This document shows, piece after piece, positions 33,591 to 44,391 of a DNA stretch of 64,000 nucleotides; the stretch's first letter is position 1, and each line of letters opens with the position of its first letter. The stretch is from assembly GCF_001642475.1 (NCBI RefSeq), contig NW_019173934.1, forward strand, positions 186,001 to 250,000. The letters run 5' to 3'. This stretch comes from Fonsecaea monophora. Taxonomy: Eukaryota > Ascomycota > Eurotiomycetes > Chaetothyriales > Herpotrichiellaceae. The notes under the pieces were generated by a model, which saw nothing but the letters and a program-made list of their open reading frames with translations, did not search any database and was not told the origin of the DNA. A program made the position numbers and the translations under genes.

Positions 33591-34996
33591 ATGGAATCTG
33601 GCCCTGTAGTTCCTGCCTACATACTTCGAGGCCATGAAGCCGCCATCCATGCTCTTCACTTCTACGCTAGCAACGCCCTACTTGCCTCTGGAGACAGCGA
33701 CGGGTGGATGGTCATATGGAGTCTCTCTTCCAAGCGACCCGTGGCGGTATTCAAGGCGCATGACGGGGGCATCCTGCAAATCAAGCACTGGACAACCAAT
33801 CGATTAATAAGGTAAGCGGACAATGTCACATTCTCAGACGTTGACCATACTCCCCCGTGTAAGAAGAAATAGACCTTAGCTGACATTCAAAAAATATTGT
33901 GGTATCGAAATAACAAAGCCACGGGAGAGACCATAAACTCCGTGTCTGGCAGCTTCGTCAGGAAGATTTCGCAGGTTTCAGTACAAAATTGCCCAACGAC
34001 TCGAATGATACCACATCAGAAGCAGTGGCATCAGCATCAACTCATCCTCAGCCATGGCTCCTTCATTCCTTGTCGGTCAACGCCCTCAACTTCTGCGCCT
34101 TCTCCATGTGCCATCAGGATCCACGACACCCTGCGAGCGAGGAACCTGCGCCTCAACTCATTGCCTCGCCCAACGGCCTAGACTCGGGTGGGATTGACAT
34201 CTTCCAACTCCCATCGGAGAGACGGGTGTCGCAGATCCGGTCAGACACAGGCAGCCCAGCAGGGATGGTGATGGCTGTGTGCCTTTTTCACCAGACGACA
34301 GGACCAGACTCGCGACTCGTCCTTATATCGGGCTACGAGGATGGACGAATTGCGATCCATACCCATCAGGGGAATATGGGCGACCCAGATGGACCACCAG
34401 GGTGGCAGAAACTCACCAGCTGCGACAGAGCACACACACAGCCCATCCTGTCGCTCGCCACGCTCCCTTCCGATTCCAGAACACACTTTTTCACATCCGG
34501 CGCCGACTCGCTGATCTCCAAATTCTGCCTGCCTTCGTCTCTCGCCGATATGCACGCACAGGACCTGCAGAGCGAAAAGTGCATTAACACAAAACATTCT
34601 GGCCAGCAAGGGCTCAGCGTGCGCTCTGACGGCAAGATCTTTGCCACGGCAGGCTGGGACGGGCGCGTGCGCGTCTACTCGTGCAAGACGATGAAGGAAT
34701 TAGCCGTACTGAAGTGGCACAAGGTGGGATGCTATTCGACCGCTTTCGCAGTCATCGATCCTGTCATTACTCGTGAGGCTGGTGGTGACGGGGGTAATGT
34801 TCTTTCTATTACTGCTTCACCTGCTAGTATGGGCGACGGGGCTATGTTGTCGACTTATACCGCTGCAAAAGATCTCACGAAACGCATGAGCGCGCTCGAC
34901 ACGATCAAACAGCAACGCGAAGAGAAAGCTCGACGGACACATTGGCTAGCTGCGGGCGGCAAAGACGGCAAAATTTCATTGTGGGATATCTACTAA
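33591..34996 (+). CDS. ASA1: ASTRA-associated protein Asa1 (WD40 repeat)
   Basis: Exons 33591-33811 and 33919-34996 over a 107-nt intron give 432 aa. The opening VVPAYILRGHEAAIHALHF, the blade SGDSDGWMVIWSL, the junction LISHGRDHKLRVWQL and the closing WLAAGGKDGKISLWDIY are the hallmarks of Asa1, a WD40 propeller in the ASTRA complex with Tra1, Rvb1/2 and the Tel2-Tti1-Tti2 chaperone. That complex helps mature PIKK kinases and links to chromatin regulation. Middle blades are recognisable (LVLISGYEDGRIAIH, FFTSGADSLISKF, FATAGWDGRVRVY). It converges on the pantothenate synthetase gene with 62 bp between stops. Confidence 0.93.
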
Positions 34997-35058
34997 CAGT
35001 GCCTCTCCACTGCAATGTGGCACGCTCTCAATATTCAAGTTCAGCCACCCTGCGCATT

Positions 35059-36399
35059 TCATTGCTTTGGTGCCTCGACGTCTTGTCCTCCTACTCCACC
35101 GGCCTGTTCCTCCGGCTTCATATCCTCCCTTGCCCCCTGAGGGACCTTCCGAATGCTCAATTGCGGAACCTTGCGAAACTTTCCAGGGTTGGCAGCATGC
35201 TGTCTGAGGTACTTTCGATCTTGGGTATTTATGCGGGGTTCAAGAATCACATTGTCGATGAGTCTAACGCTGCGCTGATTCAGCTCTTCTTGAGTTTTGG
35301 GCTTGTCGACTGGGGAGACGATCATTGCGGCACTGACAATGGCGCCGACGCGCGGATTGAGTTTATCGTCGTCCACAATGGTCCCCATGGTGTCTGGATG
35401 GCTCACGGCAATGTAGTCGATCTCAAGGCGACCACTAGGGCCTACTCGCCCATCGCTTCTAACTCTTGCGGCATCCTCCTCAAAGACGTTGAATGCTGCT
35501 TTGCGCAGGCGCCTGACATCCAACACTCCCTCATTGTAAAGGTCACGGGTTGCAAAGAGAGCCCTGGACAGGACGGTAGCATCCTCCCTTCGCCTATCGC
35601 CCAGATAGACATTCCGGCTGCTCATGGCTAATCCGTCCGCTTCTCTCTGTGTGGGTACGACACGAACCTCGGTAGGGATATGGAAATCCTTGACCATCCG
35701 TTTGATGAGGATGGACTGTTGAATATCCTTCTGGCCGAAATAGACGCGTTCGGCTTGGACGATATTGAACAACTTGGTGCAGACTGTTGCGACCCCGCGG
35801 AAAAAGATCGGCCGCGATGCTCCTTCGAGTTGTGCCCCAAGGGGTGTGATGGTGACGAAGGAGCCCGGCCCAGCGATGTCTGAAGTGGGCGGAAGTGTAG
35901 GGTACATTGTCTTGACTGTGGGCGCAAAGACCCCCCGGATCATTCCAGGTTTCTGCGACTGATCGACAGTCTCGATGTGTTCCTGTTGAAGCTCTTCCAA
36001 CTTTTTCATGTCCTCGTTCCAGGTGACCGGGTAGGAATCGAGATCCTCATGTGCAGCAAATTGGGTAGGGTTGACGAAAATAGAGATGAAGACATCGCTG
36101 TTCTCTTGAAGAGCATGGCGTACGAGGGAGAGGTGGCCTTCGTGTAGAGCTCCCATAGTTGGGACGAAGCCCACAGTACGCCCTTCAAGAAGGAGCTGCC
36201 TGCGTACGGCACGGAGTTGATTCACGTGTCGAAAAACAGGAAAGGGAGAATCAGGCGGAGTGGAAGTGGAGTTCCATCGTGCTCTGTGTGATTTCTGAAG
36301 AATCACAAAGGGAGGCGCGCATCGCTGCCATGGAGATTTCGGCGTTGTCCAACTTCCAAACCTGGCCGACCTCAATACGAGTTTATCCATAGCTGCCAA
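35059..36399 (-). CDS. PAN6: Pantothenate synthetase (pantoate-beta-alanine ligase)
   Basis: One exon codes 446 aa. It joins pantoate and beta-alanine with ATP to make pantothenate, the precursor of coenzyme A. The nucleotide-binding HIGH-type motif is in MGALHEGHLSL (about 82-92), followed by IFVNPTQF, the substrate block YFGQKDIQQ and MSSRNVYL in the place of KMSKS. The first 45 residues are rich in Arg and Ser and free of acids, a likely mitochondrial targeting peptide. Fungal-type insertions follow YPVTWNEDM. The gene symbol follows the yeast orthologue name. It is convergent with ASA1 and its 5' side lies 313 bp from the divergent DBP7 start. Confidence 0.95.
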   Translation of the reverse strand: MAAMDKLVLRSARFGSWTTPKSPWQRCAPPFVILQKSHRARWNSTSTPPDSPFPVFRHVNQLRAVRRQLLLEGRTVGFVPTMGALHEGHLSLVRHALQENSDVFISIFVNPTQFAAHEDLDSYPVTWNEDMKKLEELQQEHIETVDQSQKPGMIRGVFAPTVKTMYPTLPPTSDIAGPGSFVTITPLGAQLEGASRPIFFRGVATVCTKLFNIVQAERVYFGQKDIQQSILIKRMVKDFHIPTEVRVVPTQREADGLAMSSRNVYLGDRRREDATVLSRALFATRDLYNEGVLDVRRLRKAAFNVFEEDAARVRSDGRVGPSGRLEIDYIAVSHPDTMGTIVDDDKLNPRVGAIVSAAMIVSPVDKPKTQEELNQRSVRLIDNVILEPRINTQDRKYLRQHAANPGKFRKVPQLSIRKVPQGAREDMKPEEQAGGVGGQDVEAPKQ

Positions 36400-36712
36400 C
36401 TCGAGTGGAGGAAGGATGGATGAGAGGTTGAAGAGACGAAGAATTGATCCGAGGTCGCAGAGACAGCAGCCTCATTTTGACGCCCTTGATTTCACCGTCT
36501 CTTGAGGGCGCATGATACAATGTGCAGCGTAGAAAGTGAAGCGACAAAAGCGAATCGAGGTTCCGCAGTTGCTTGGACCAAAGCCGAACGAGGCTAAACA
36601 AGGCCAGCCAATCGGAGAACGGCTTCTCTCCGCCTTCTGTCGACCACCGAAAAAAAGTTCGAGATCTGCACGCTTGCACATTCTTTAGACGAGCACCGAG
36701 AGCACCGGTGAA
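36400..36712. promoter_or_regulatory. Divergent promoter of pantothenate synthetase and DBP7
   Basis: This 313-bp interval separates two divergent housekeeping genes. No specific motif is called. Confidence 0.45.
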
Positions 36713-39241
36713 ATGGCGGACGATGGCATGTTCCTGAACTTCTCAGTCGAAGACAGCATTGCCGCTGCCGCTGCAAACAACACCCAGAAGTTCAAAGGTG
36801 GGTCGTGGAGAGACCGTCTCAGAGCAAAAAGGTCGGCCCAGAGAGGGGAAAGAGGCACAGACCAGAAGAGACGACATGATGCAAACACAGTCCCTATTGC
36901 GCAAGGCCGCTTCGAGGGCAGCACGAGATCACACACACATGGAGGCCACTCTGACGAGTCTCCAGACGCTCGGCCCGCTAAGAGGAGGCGAGAAAATGGA
37001 CACGTGCCAGATGCAGGGTTTGCGGCGCAGAAACGAAGTAATGAGCAGAGACCACCACATCCGACAGGGCCTCGCGAAGTCATCTCTTCCCTTTTCACCT
37101 ACAACCCGAAGCCGACGACTACTGAGGATGAACCCAAGGACGACAAGGGAGAGGAGAAACCAACGGCGCCTTCCAATGCCCCTCTAATCGACGGCATCGA
37201 CACCTTTACGTCCCTCGGCCTTTCCTCCACCATCGCTGCGCACCTCTTGACCAAGATGAACCTGAAAACCCCCACGGCCATTCAAAAGGCAGCGGTGTCG
37301 CAAATGCTGAAGGACGACAGCGATGCATTCATACAGTCGGAAACCGGCTCCGGCAAGACCCTGGCGTACCTCCTCCCTCTTGTACAGCGAATCATGACCA
37401 TGTCCGAACAAGCTGCAGAAGATAACACAAAATACACACAAGATTCGTTGGTGTTGCACCGTGACTCTGGTCTGTTCGCCATCGTGTTGGCCCCAACCCG
37501 TGAGCTGTGCAAACAAATCTCAGTCGTTCTTGAACGCTTGCTTGGTTGCGCGCACTATATCGTCGCCGGTCATGTAATCGGCGGCGAAAAGAAAAAATCA
37601 GAAAAGGCCCGTATGCGCAAAGGGCTCAACATCTTGGTGGCGACCCCTGGTCGATTGGTCGATCACTTGGAAAACACAAAGGTGCTGGATGTGAGTAATG
37701 TGCGCTGGCTGGTCCTAGATGAAGGGGATAGGTTGATGGATATGGGCTTTGAAGAGGACATTACGAAGATTGTGAAGACTTTGGATCAGAAAAAGAGGCC
37801 CAGAGGCAGCAGCAAGTGGCCGGGTCTGCCTGAGAAGCGAACAACGGTGCTGTGTTCGGCGACGCTGAAGATGAACGTACAGAAGCTGGGGGAGATCAGC
37901 CTGAAAGACGCCGTCCTGATCAAGGGCGATGCCGGAGATGTTGACAACCCTGAAGGAGGAGATGAAGCTGCTGACGCTTTAGCGAATGCTAACGGCATCA
38001 GCAATCCTGCATTCCTCGCTCCGGCACAGCTCAAGCAGTCCTACATTGTTGCAGCCGCAAAGTTGAGATTCGTCACACTGACGGCCTTACTAAAACGAAC
38101 TTTTGCACGAAAGGGTTCTGTCATGAAAGCCATCGTCTTCGTTTCCTGTGCAGACTCTGTCGAATTCCATTTCAAGGCTTTCACGACTGCATTTGAAGGA
38201 GAAGGTCCCACAGAGAATCAGCAACCCGTACATGGAGACGCTGAGACAGATCCGGACGTTGAAGCTCCTGAAAAAAGCAAACCCTCGCCGCCCTCATCCC
38301 GCGACCCATCTTTCTCGGATTCAATCTTGCCCTCCCCTGCCCTTTCATCCTCGCATAATCAAGTCACACTTTACAAATTGCATGGGTCTCTTCCTCAAAT
38401 TACTCGCACCAACATTGTCAAAACTTTCGCCTCTACAACTTCGCCATCCCTGTTGATTGCGACGGATGTCGCCTCTCGCGGCCTTGACCTGCCCAACCTC
38501 GATCTCGTGATTGAATATGATCCGGCGTTCAGTGCCGAAGACCACTTGCACCGGATCGGGCGCACGGCTCGTCTAGGACGAGACGGCAGGGCAATTATCT
38601 TTCTCCTGCCGGGAAAGGAAGAAGGCTACGTCTCGGTATTGAAAAGCTCATACAAAACCGGGTCTGATACCGTGGCGAATGTCTCCTCCATGCCCGCGGA
38701 GGAAGTGCTCAAGAAGGGATTCTCGCCGCTCAGCGGCGTTATTCCGACCAAGAACAAGAATGACAAGAAAGATCAGGGCGCGGATTGGCAGACACGCGCC
38801 ACCGACCTACAGCTCTCGCTCGAACGCTTCATCTTGTCCTCCCCGCAGAACAAGGACCTGGCAAAGCGAGCTTTCCAAAGCCACATGAGGGCGTACGCGA
38901 CGCACATTGCCAGCGAGCGAAAGTGGTTCGACATCAAGGAGCTGCACCTAGGTCATCTTTGTAAGAGTTTCGGCCTGAGAGAGACGCCTAGCGGGATGGG
39001 CGTGGGAAGGAACAAGAAGACCGCGTCGAAGAGGAGACGGGGTGCGAATGACGGAGGTGGTGTGCGGCATGTCAGCGGCGATGGAGGGAGGAACGGCGAC
39101 AGGGCAAAGATGCGAGATATCGAGGCCGACCTTGATACCAGCGGTGATGCGGATGAAGCGGCGCGGAAAATGAGGGAGAAGATCCGAATGAACAGGAAGA
39201 TGATGATGGGAGGCACCGCGGACGAGTTTAATATCGCTTGA
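36713..39241 (+). CDS. DBP7: ATP-dependent RNA helicase Dbp7
   Basis: One exon codes 842 aa. The N-terminus MADDGMFLNFS and the SWRDRLRAKR segment are typical of Dbp7, a nucleolar DEAD-box helicase needed for 60S ribosomal subunit assembly. Helicase motifs are in order: Q motif with TAIQKAAV, Walker A SETGSGKT (about 209), APTRELC, TPGRLVDH, Walker B as DEGD (about 335; Dbp7 proteins have this variant of DEAD), SAT, ATDVASRGLDLP and HRIGRTARLG (about 612). The C-terminus is basic with KKTASKRRRG and a lysine-rich nuclear-type tail. An acidic/Ser-rich insertion of about 60 residues lies between the RecA domains, as in other fungal Dbp7. Confidence 0.95.
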   Translation: MADDGMFLNFSVEDSIAAAAANNTQKFKGGSWRDRLRAKRSAQRGERGTDQKRRHDANTVPIAQGRFEGSTRSHTHGGHSDESPDARPAKRRRENGHVPDAGFAAQKRSNEQRPPHPTGPREVISSLFTYNPKPTTTEDEPKDDKGEEKPTAPSNAPLIDGIDTFTSLGLSSTIAAHLLTKMNLKTPTAIQKAAVSQMLKDDSDAFIQSETGSGKTLAYLLPLVQRIMTMSEQAAEDNTKYTQDSLVLHRDSGLFAIVLAPTRELCKQISVVLERLLGCAHYIVAGHVIGGEKKKSEKARMRKGLNILVATPGRLVDHLENTKVLDVSNVRWLVLDEGDRLMDMGFEEDITKIVKTLDQKKRPRGSSKWPGLPEKRTTVLCSATLKMNVQKLGEISLKDAVLIKGDAGDVDNPEGGDEAADALANANGISNPAFLAPAQLKQSYIVAAAKLRFVTLTALLKRTFARKGSVMKAIVFVSCADSVEFHFKAFTTAFEGEGPTENQQPVHGDAETDPDVEAPEKSKPSPPSSRDPSFSDSILPSPALSSSHNQVTLYKLHGSLPQITRTNIVKTFASTTSPSLLIATDVASRGLDLPNLDLVIEYDPAFSAEDHLHRIGRTARLGRDGRAIIFLLPGKEEGYVSVLKSSYKTGSDTVANVSSMPAEEVLKKGFSPLSGVIPTKNKNDKKDQGADWQTRATDLQLSLERFILSSPQNKDLAKRAFQSHMRAYATHIASERKWFDIKELHLGHLCKSFGLRETPSGMGVGRNKKTASKRRRGANDGGGVRHVSGDGGRNGDRAKMRDIEADLDTSGDADEAARKMREKIRMNRKMMMGGTADEFNIA

Positions 39242-39857
39242 GAAGATATACCAAAGAAAAGCCGATCGTTTATTTCATGTCACTATTTTGTTTCCGTGTT
39301 CCGGGTCCTTTTCTCATCATGCACTTGCTAATTTGCTGTATCTTATCGTGTGGTTCTCGTGGCTCGTCACATATTTTATTGTACTTGTGGCACAGTCTCG
39401 ACCTTTGGTTAGATGCAGGTTCCATTCGTCAACCCCTCCATCGGGACGTACCATCGCACTAGAACCCAGATGGCCATGAGCAATGGACATGATAGTGAGA
39501 TGTCATGTCTACTGGTCAAACGATCGACAGGTCTACCCGGCAAAAAGTACATTAGAACAACCCGATGAGCCTCACAGACACCCTCCCGGTTATATCGTGC
39601 TCGATAGACGAAAGGTGCGTGTTAATTAGTTGGATGGCGTTAGTTACAAGTTCGGGTGGTGACGTTAGACGACGAGGCTGCCCATTGTCAAATGTGCGGG
39701 GGCAAGGCTGAGGCAATAAGGCTGCAGGTACCGAGGCGGTGACATGCGGCAGAATGTGTTGCAAGCGGGTCTATTTGTTTTGCTCTCATCTAGAAACTTC
39801 ACTGTCGCATTCGCGGCAAACAATAGGAAATTGCACCAACTGCAGAACACTTTCAAA
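39242..39857. promoter_or_regulatory. Interval between DBP7 and BUB3
   Basis: Holds the DBP7 3' end and the BUB3 promoter on the same strand. No gene or clear motif is seen in this 616-bp stretch. Confidence 0.4.
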
Positions 39858-41016
39858 ATGTCAGGTATGTATGTGTCTGGTTGCGCCTTTGTTGACGTCT
39901 TGCTCATTTCTCGACAGGCCAATTCCCCGTCAATGATCTCCCTGCCGACGCAATTGCGGCCCTTCGATTTTCACCCCATCCGAACTCACAGCGCTTCGCG
40001 GTCGCTTCGTGGGATAAACATGCCTACCTTTACGAAGTGACCGATGGCAAAACATGCACCCAGCTCGCCAAGTTTGAGCACCGCGCCCCGGTCCTTGATG
40101 TGTGTTTCGGTAACACCGACGATGAAATCTACACGGCGTGTTTGGACTGGGATGTGAGGAGGTGCGAATAGAAGTCGACCCGAGGTTTAGAACTTTGAAG
40201 AATTGACTATACTTTGCTAGAATCGACGTGCCCTCTGGTACACAGACAGTCTTGAGCACACACGACAATGGAGTCCGGTCCATCGTGTACAGCAAGGAGC
40301 ATTCACTGGTTGTCTCCGCAGCGTGGGACTCAACGGTGCACATACATCCCGGTGGAGATGCAGGATGGTCAACCGCTACGATCAATTTGCCGTCAAAACC
40401 GTTCTCCCTGGCTGTTTCACCCTCGAAGCTGGTGGTAGCCATGGCTAATCGAGCAGTTCACATCTACGAGCTCAAGACTCTAGCGAGCGAGTGCAGAAGT
40501 TCGGCGAATTCATTACAGAACAGACTCGACATCGAACCATGGCAACGAAGAGAGAGCAGTTTGAAGTTCATGACGCGTGCGGTGGACTGCATGCCAAATG
40601 ATGAAGGTTATGCATCATCAAGTATCGAAGGTCGAGTTGCAGTGGAGTGGTTCGATCCATCCAACGATTCACAGGCTCGCAAGTATGCTTTCAAGTGTCA
40701 TCGACAGCCGATCGATGAAGTCGATGTTGTTTACCCGGTCAACGCCATTGCATTTCATCCCATCCATGGCACATTCGCGACTGGCGGCGGTGATGGGGTG
40801 GTCGCCATCTGGGACGCTGTTGCAAAACGAAGGATCCGTATCTACCCCAAGCTTGCCTCGAGTGTCGCAGCTCTGTCTTTCAGCGCGAATGGAAAATATC
40901 TGGCCATTGCCATCAGCCCAGGTTTCGAAGACGGCAAGGATGAAATCACCGAAGGATCTATCGGGATTTTCATTCGCGAACTCAGCGAGAATGAGGTCAA
41001 GAGGAAAGCAAAATGA
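39858..41016 (+). CDS. BUB3: Spindle checkpoint protein Bub3 (WD40 propeller)
   Basis: Three exons, 39858-39864 (7 nt), 39918-40161 and 40221-41016, give 348 aa. The tiny first exon supplies Met-Ser and the first base of a Gly codon; the two introns are 53 and 59 nt. The product binds GLEBS motifs of Bub1/Mad3 and recruits them to unattached kinetochores. Bub3 landmarks are FAVASWDKHAYLYEV, ACLDWDVRRIDV at the second junction, ASSSIEGRVAVEWFDPS and KYAFKCHRQ, then YPVNAIAFHPIHGTFATGGG. The basic EVKRKAK end is also usual. It converges on the ribose-5-phosphate isomerase gene with 67 bp between stops. Confidence 0.94.
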
Positions 41017-41083
41017 ATCTAATTCCCGACGATGTTCACATGAGGCGATATTTGCGATATGCCTCCGCGACCGACCCAATCTA

Positions 41084-42056
41084 TCAAGGTGCCGCCGCCA
41101 CAACGCCCGGCTCAGAGCTATGCACAGGGACTAACGGCGGGTATTTCGCAATAATGGAATCCCGTTTATGTCGAGCTGCTCGCACCGACACAGTGCCGTC
41201 GGCCATACCGAAATAACAAGCGACCGGTCTCTGGCCGCCAATTACACCAGCCGCCTCGGCCTCAGGACCTGTAGGACCACAGAAAAGGCCTACGGCGAGC
41301 ACACCATTGATGTCCTTAATAGCTCGAGCGAGTTGTTCCACCTCCCAATAGCCGTTTTCGCCGTCACCAGGTTTTTCGGGTGTGAGGTCATCGGCAATGA
41401 GGAGTGGATGGGGAAAAGGAGCGTCGACAATAAAGAAGTCTTGATCCGTCTTCACAGGGCCGGCTTTCGCGAGGTGGCCTTCTCTGATCATTGGACCTGC
41501 GCCTGCTGCGTTGCGACTACCCAGCATTCGTAGCCTTTTCATAACCTGCCGTGCGGCCTTTGGTTCGACTTCTATAGGGATAGTAGGCCACTTGGTGACT
41601 AGACGGTGCTGGAGCTTGCGGTAGTCTTGGGCCAGTTATTAAGACTGCCCTGTACAGACGCGAGAGGGACAACATACCAGCGACACAAATAAATTGTTTT
41701 GATCTCATGGCCACCAACTTTTCCTGATACAGACAAGCACCTCCACCCTTGATGCAGTTCAACTCCTCGTCCACCTCATCTGCTCCGTCGAAATTAACAT
41801 CGATCACGGCATCGTCCGGCAGAGCATCAAACTCGATTGGCACCAAACCCGCGTTTATGATGAGTTGTTTGGACTGGTATCCCGTTGGCACAAAGCCGAC
41901 TCTTGAGACGTCCACGCCGCAGTTTTTGATCGCATCCACCACATAGACAATGGTTGTGCCAGACCCGATTCCCACAAAGCGTGGATTCGGGGGGAAATGG
42001 TTCTTGACAGCTTCGATAGCAGCGGCCTTTTTGGCAGCTTCAATCTCGGCGGCCAT
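41084..42056 (-). CDS. RKI1: Ribose-5-phosphate isomerase A
   Basis: Exons 42056-41678 and 41625-41084 over a 52-nt intron give 306 aa. It interconverts ribulose-5-phosphate and ribose-5-phosphate in the non-oxidative pentose phosphate pathway, in the cytosol. The phosphate loop GIGSGTTI, the catalytic block NFDGADEVDEELN and KGGGACLYQEKLVA are intact, and the splice junction restores FICVADYRKLQ. Compared with bacterial RpiA the protein is longer, which is normal for fungi. The symbol follows the yeast name. Confidence 0.95.
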
Positions 42057-42774
42057 GCTAGCTTTCGCGAGACTGCGGGTTTGATGGAAGTGGTGTTTCT
42101 GGGGATTGCGCGACGCTGGCAGGTTACGGAGCTGAACGATGCAGAGAGGTCTACCGCGGGGAATCAGGAGAAGAGTTCTAGCTTGTCTATCTACGAGGTG
42201 TTAGCTGAATAAATACTAGAACCATGACAGAACGGTTGGGGAGGGACTGGGCTCTCGTCACTCACAGAGTGCGACCATAAAAAAAATCAGGTTGTCTTTG
42301 GAATCAACATCAATCGGAATAGTCTAATCGGATTACGTACACAACGACAGATGACTTATCTCAAAAGAGACATCTCCGCCGTTGCCGCAATTGGAGTAAA
42401 GACCGGAATCCTGAATTGATCAAAGATGTCGGGAGGAAGTTTCACCAGTGAAGCAGCAAGTTGAGATGCACATGGCGGGGACTGGACTTGCTATGGTGGG
42501 GGAAACATCTCATCGCCATGCGAAAACTACGCATGAGCCACACTTAGTCACACTAGCCACACTAGCCACAACCGACTAGAGCATTTCTGGTGACGTCGAA
42601 CGGATGAGTTTCCCCGAAGATCGGCCAGGATTTCGTTTCCCCTCAGGCGCAGGTTGTATTTGTGCCTGCGTTCACTCAGTTGCACACATCTTTTGATCGC
42701 TGTCAGCTCTAAAGACCCGCAGCCAGCTTGTCGGGGATGTCGAGATCTTCTGTCGCACCCGAACCACCGCAATC
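42057..42774. promoter_or_regulatory. Divergent interval between RKI1 and ULA1
   Basis: This 718-bp interval should hold both promoters. It contains a tandem CACACTAGC repeat (42549-42570) and a perfect hairpin CATGCG-N7-CGCATG (42517-42535). A related repeat occurs at 31177-31192. Confidence 0.45.
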
Positions 42775-44391
42775 ATGACGGAGATCGCCCCCCGCGAGGT
42801 CACTCCGCCTGTCCTCCAACCACCGTCGGCCAAAGAACGGAAATATGACCGGCAACTGCGATTATGGGCTGCCTCAGGACAACGCGCCCTAGAACAATCC
42901 CATGTTCTCCTGGTCGTGGGAGACGAAGCCTATGGCTCCAACAGCAGCGTTGCTGGTGCTGAAGCTCTCAAGAACCTCATCCTCCCGAGTGTGGGCAGCT
43001 TCACAATCGCAGACCCCGCGACGGTCACTGAAAGAGATTTGGGAATCAACTTCTTCCTCGAGTCGGACAGTCTTCACAAATCGAGAGCGGATGAGATGAG
43101 ACGACTGCTTCAGGAGCTGAATCCCGATGTCACAGGCCACGCTATTTCGGCTCCCTTGATGGAATGGCTCCCTGTGCAAGACTCCCTCAAGCCATACAAT
43201 TTGATCCTTCTTGGAGCTCCGCTGTCTCGGGAACCGCTCGAGAGGATATGTGGTTATGCTTTGGAGAACTCGATACCAGTGATCTACCTCCAGTCGGTCG
43301 GGTTCTTTGCCTCCTTCTCAATTCAACTGCCTACAGAATTTCCCATTGTGGATACTCATCCCGATCCTGAAAGTACCCAAGATCTCCGGCTTCTTGCACC
43401 CTGGCCTGAACTCGACGCTGAAGTCGATTCTCTTGGGGATCTCTCATCGTTATCAGATCACGAACATGGCCATATCCCTTACATACTCATTCTCTTACAC
43501 TACCTCAGACGGTGGAAGCTTGATCATAATGATCAATACCCGTCCTCCTTCAAAGAAAAGACCGAGTTCCGGGACCTCGTCAAGTCGGGCGCAAGAACGA
43601 ACAATCCTGAGGGCGGAGAAGAGAACTTTGACGAAGCTTGCGCTTCGGTACTTAAGAGTATAACCCCACCACCCGTAGGCAGTGGGTGTAAGGAGATGAT
43701 GGCCATGCTTTCCTGCACCAATCTGACTAAAGACTCGGCAAACTTCTGGGTTGTCGCAAACGCCATCAAACAGTTCTACGACACCCACGAGGTTCTACCT
43801 CTACCTGGAACTCTACCGGACATGAAAGCCACCAGTGCAGACTACGTGAAGCTTCAGACCATCTACAAGAGCAAAGCACGAGCTGACGTCGCCGAAGTGA
43901 CGAGGCTTGTTCGAGAAATCGAAGCATCCCTCTCAAGGACGACTGCGCAAGTCCCAGACTCTGAGATTGAGGCCTTTTGCAAAAACGCCTCTCATGTACG
44001 CGTCTTGACGAACCAGAACAAAGAAGCCCTTCCTTCGCTCCGCCTGCTGATGCCAGACACCAAACTTTCTTCCCGACTTATTTCTATTGTCGAAAATGAC
44101 TGGGAGTCCCTGTTCCCTGTTTTCGTCGCCCTGAATAATAAAGCCTTTTCGGCAGATGTGTCACTCAATGTACAAACACTGTCATCTGACCCGGAGATCC
44201 AGGAGAATATTGCAAATGCGATCGAGGAAGTCGAACGTGCAGAGGGCGGTGAGCTGCATAACATTTCCAGTATAGCAGGAGGCATGGTTGCGCAGGAGGC
44301 GATCAAACTGCTTACGAGGCAGTATGTCCCGGTAGATGGGACTTGTGTTTTTGACGGTATAAAGAGTAAATCCGCAGTCTTTAAGATATGA
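42775..44391 (+). CDS. ULA1: NEDD8-activating enzyme E1 regulatory subunit (Ula1/APP-BP1)
   Basis: One exon codes 538 aa. The opening KERKYDRQLRLWAASGQRALEQSHVLLV and ADPATVTERDLGINFFLE are the first E1 half-domain (ThiF fold) of the Ula1/APP-BP1 group. It pairs with Uba3 to activate the ubiquitin-like protein NEDD8/Rub1 for cullin modification. As expected for this subunit there is no catalytic Cys domain of the Uba3 type. The end HNISSIAGGMVAQEAIKLLTRQYVP, TCVFDGIKSKSAVF is the closing adenylation-like block. Length matches the family. Confidence 0.94.
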   Translation: MTEIAPREVTPPVLQPPSAKERKYDRQLRLWAASGQRALEQSHVLLVVGDEAYGSNSSVAGAEALKNLILPSVGSFTIADPATVTERDLGINFFLESDSLHKSRADEMRRLLQELNPDVTGHAISAPLMEWLPVQDSLKPYNLILLGAPLSREPLERICGYALENSIPVIYLQSVGFFASFSIQLPTEFPIVDTHPDPESTQDLRLLAPWPELDAEVDSLGDLSSLSDHEHGHIPYILILLHYLRRWKLDHNDQYPSSFKEKTEFRDLVKSGARTNNPEGGEENFDEACASVLKSITPPPVGSGCKEMMAMLSCTNLTKDSANFWVVANAIKQFYDTHEVLPLPGTLPDMKATSADYVKLQTIYKSKARADVAEVTRLVREIEASLSRTTAQVPDSEIEAFCKNASHVRVLTNQNKEALPSLRLLMPDTKLSSRLISIVENDWESLFPVFVALNNKAFSADVSLNVQTLSSDPEIQENIANAIEEVERAEGGELHNISSIAGGMVAQEAIKLLTRQYVPVDGTCVFDGIKSKSAVFKI

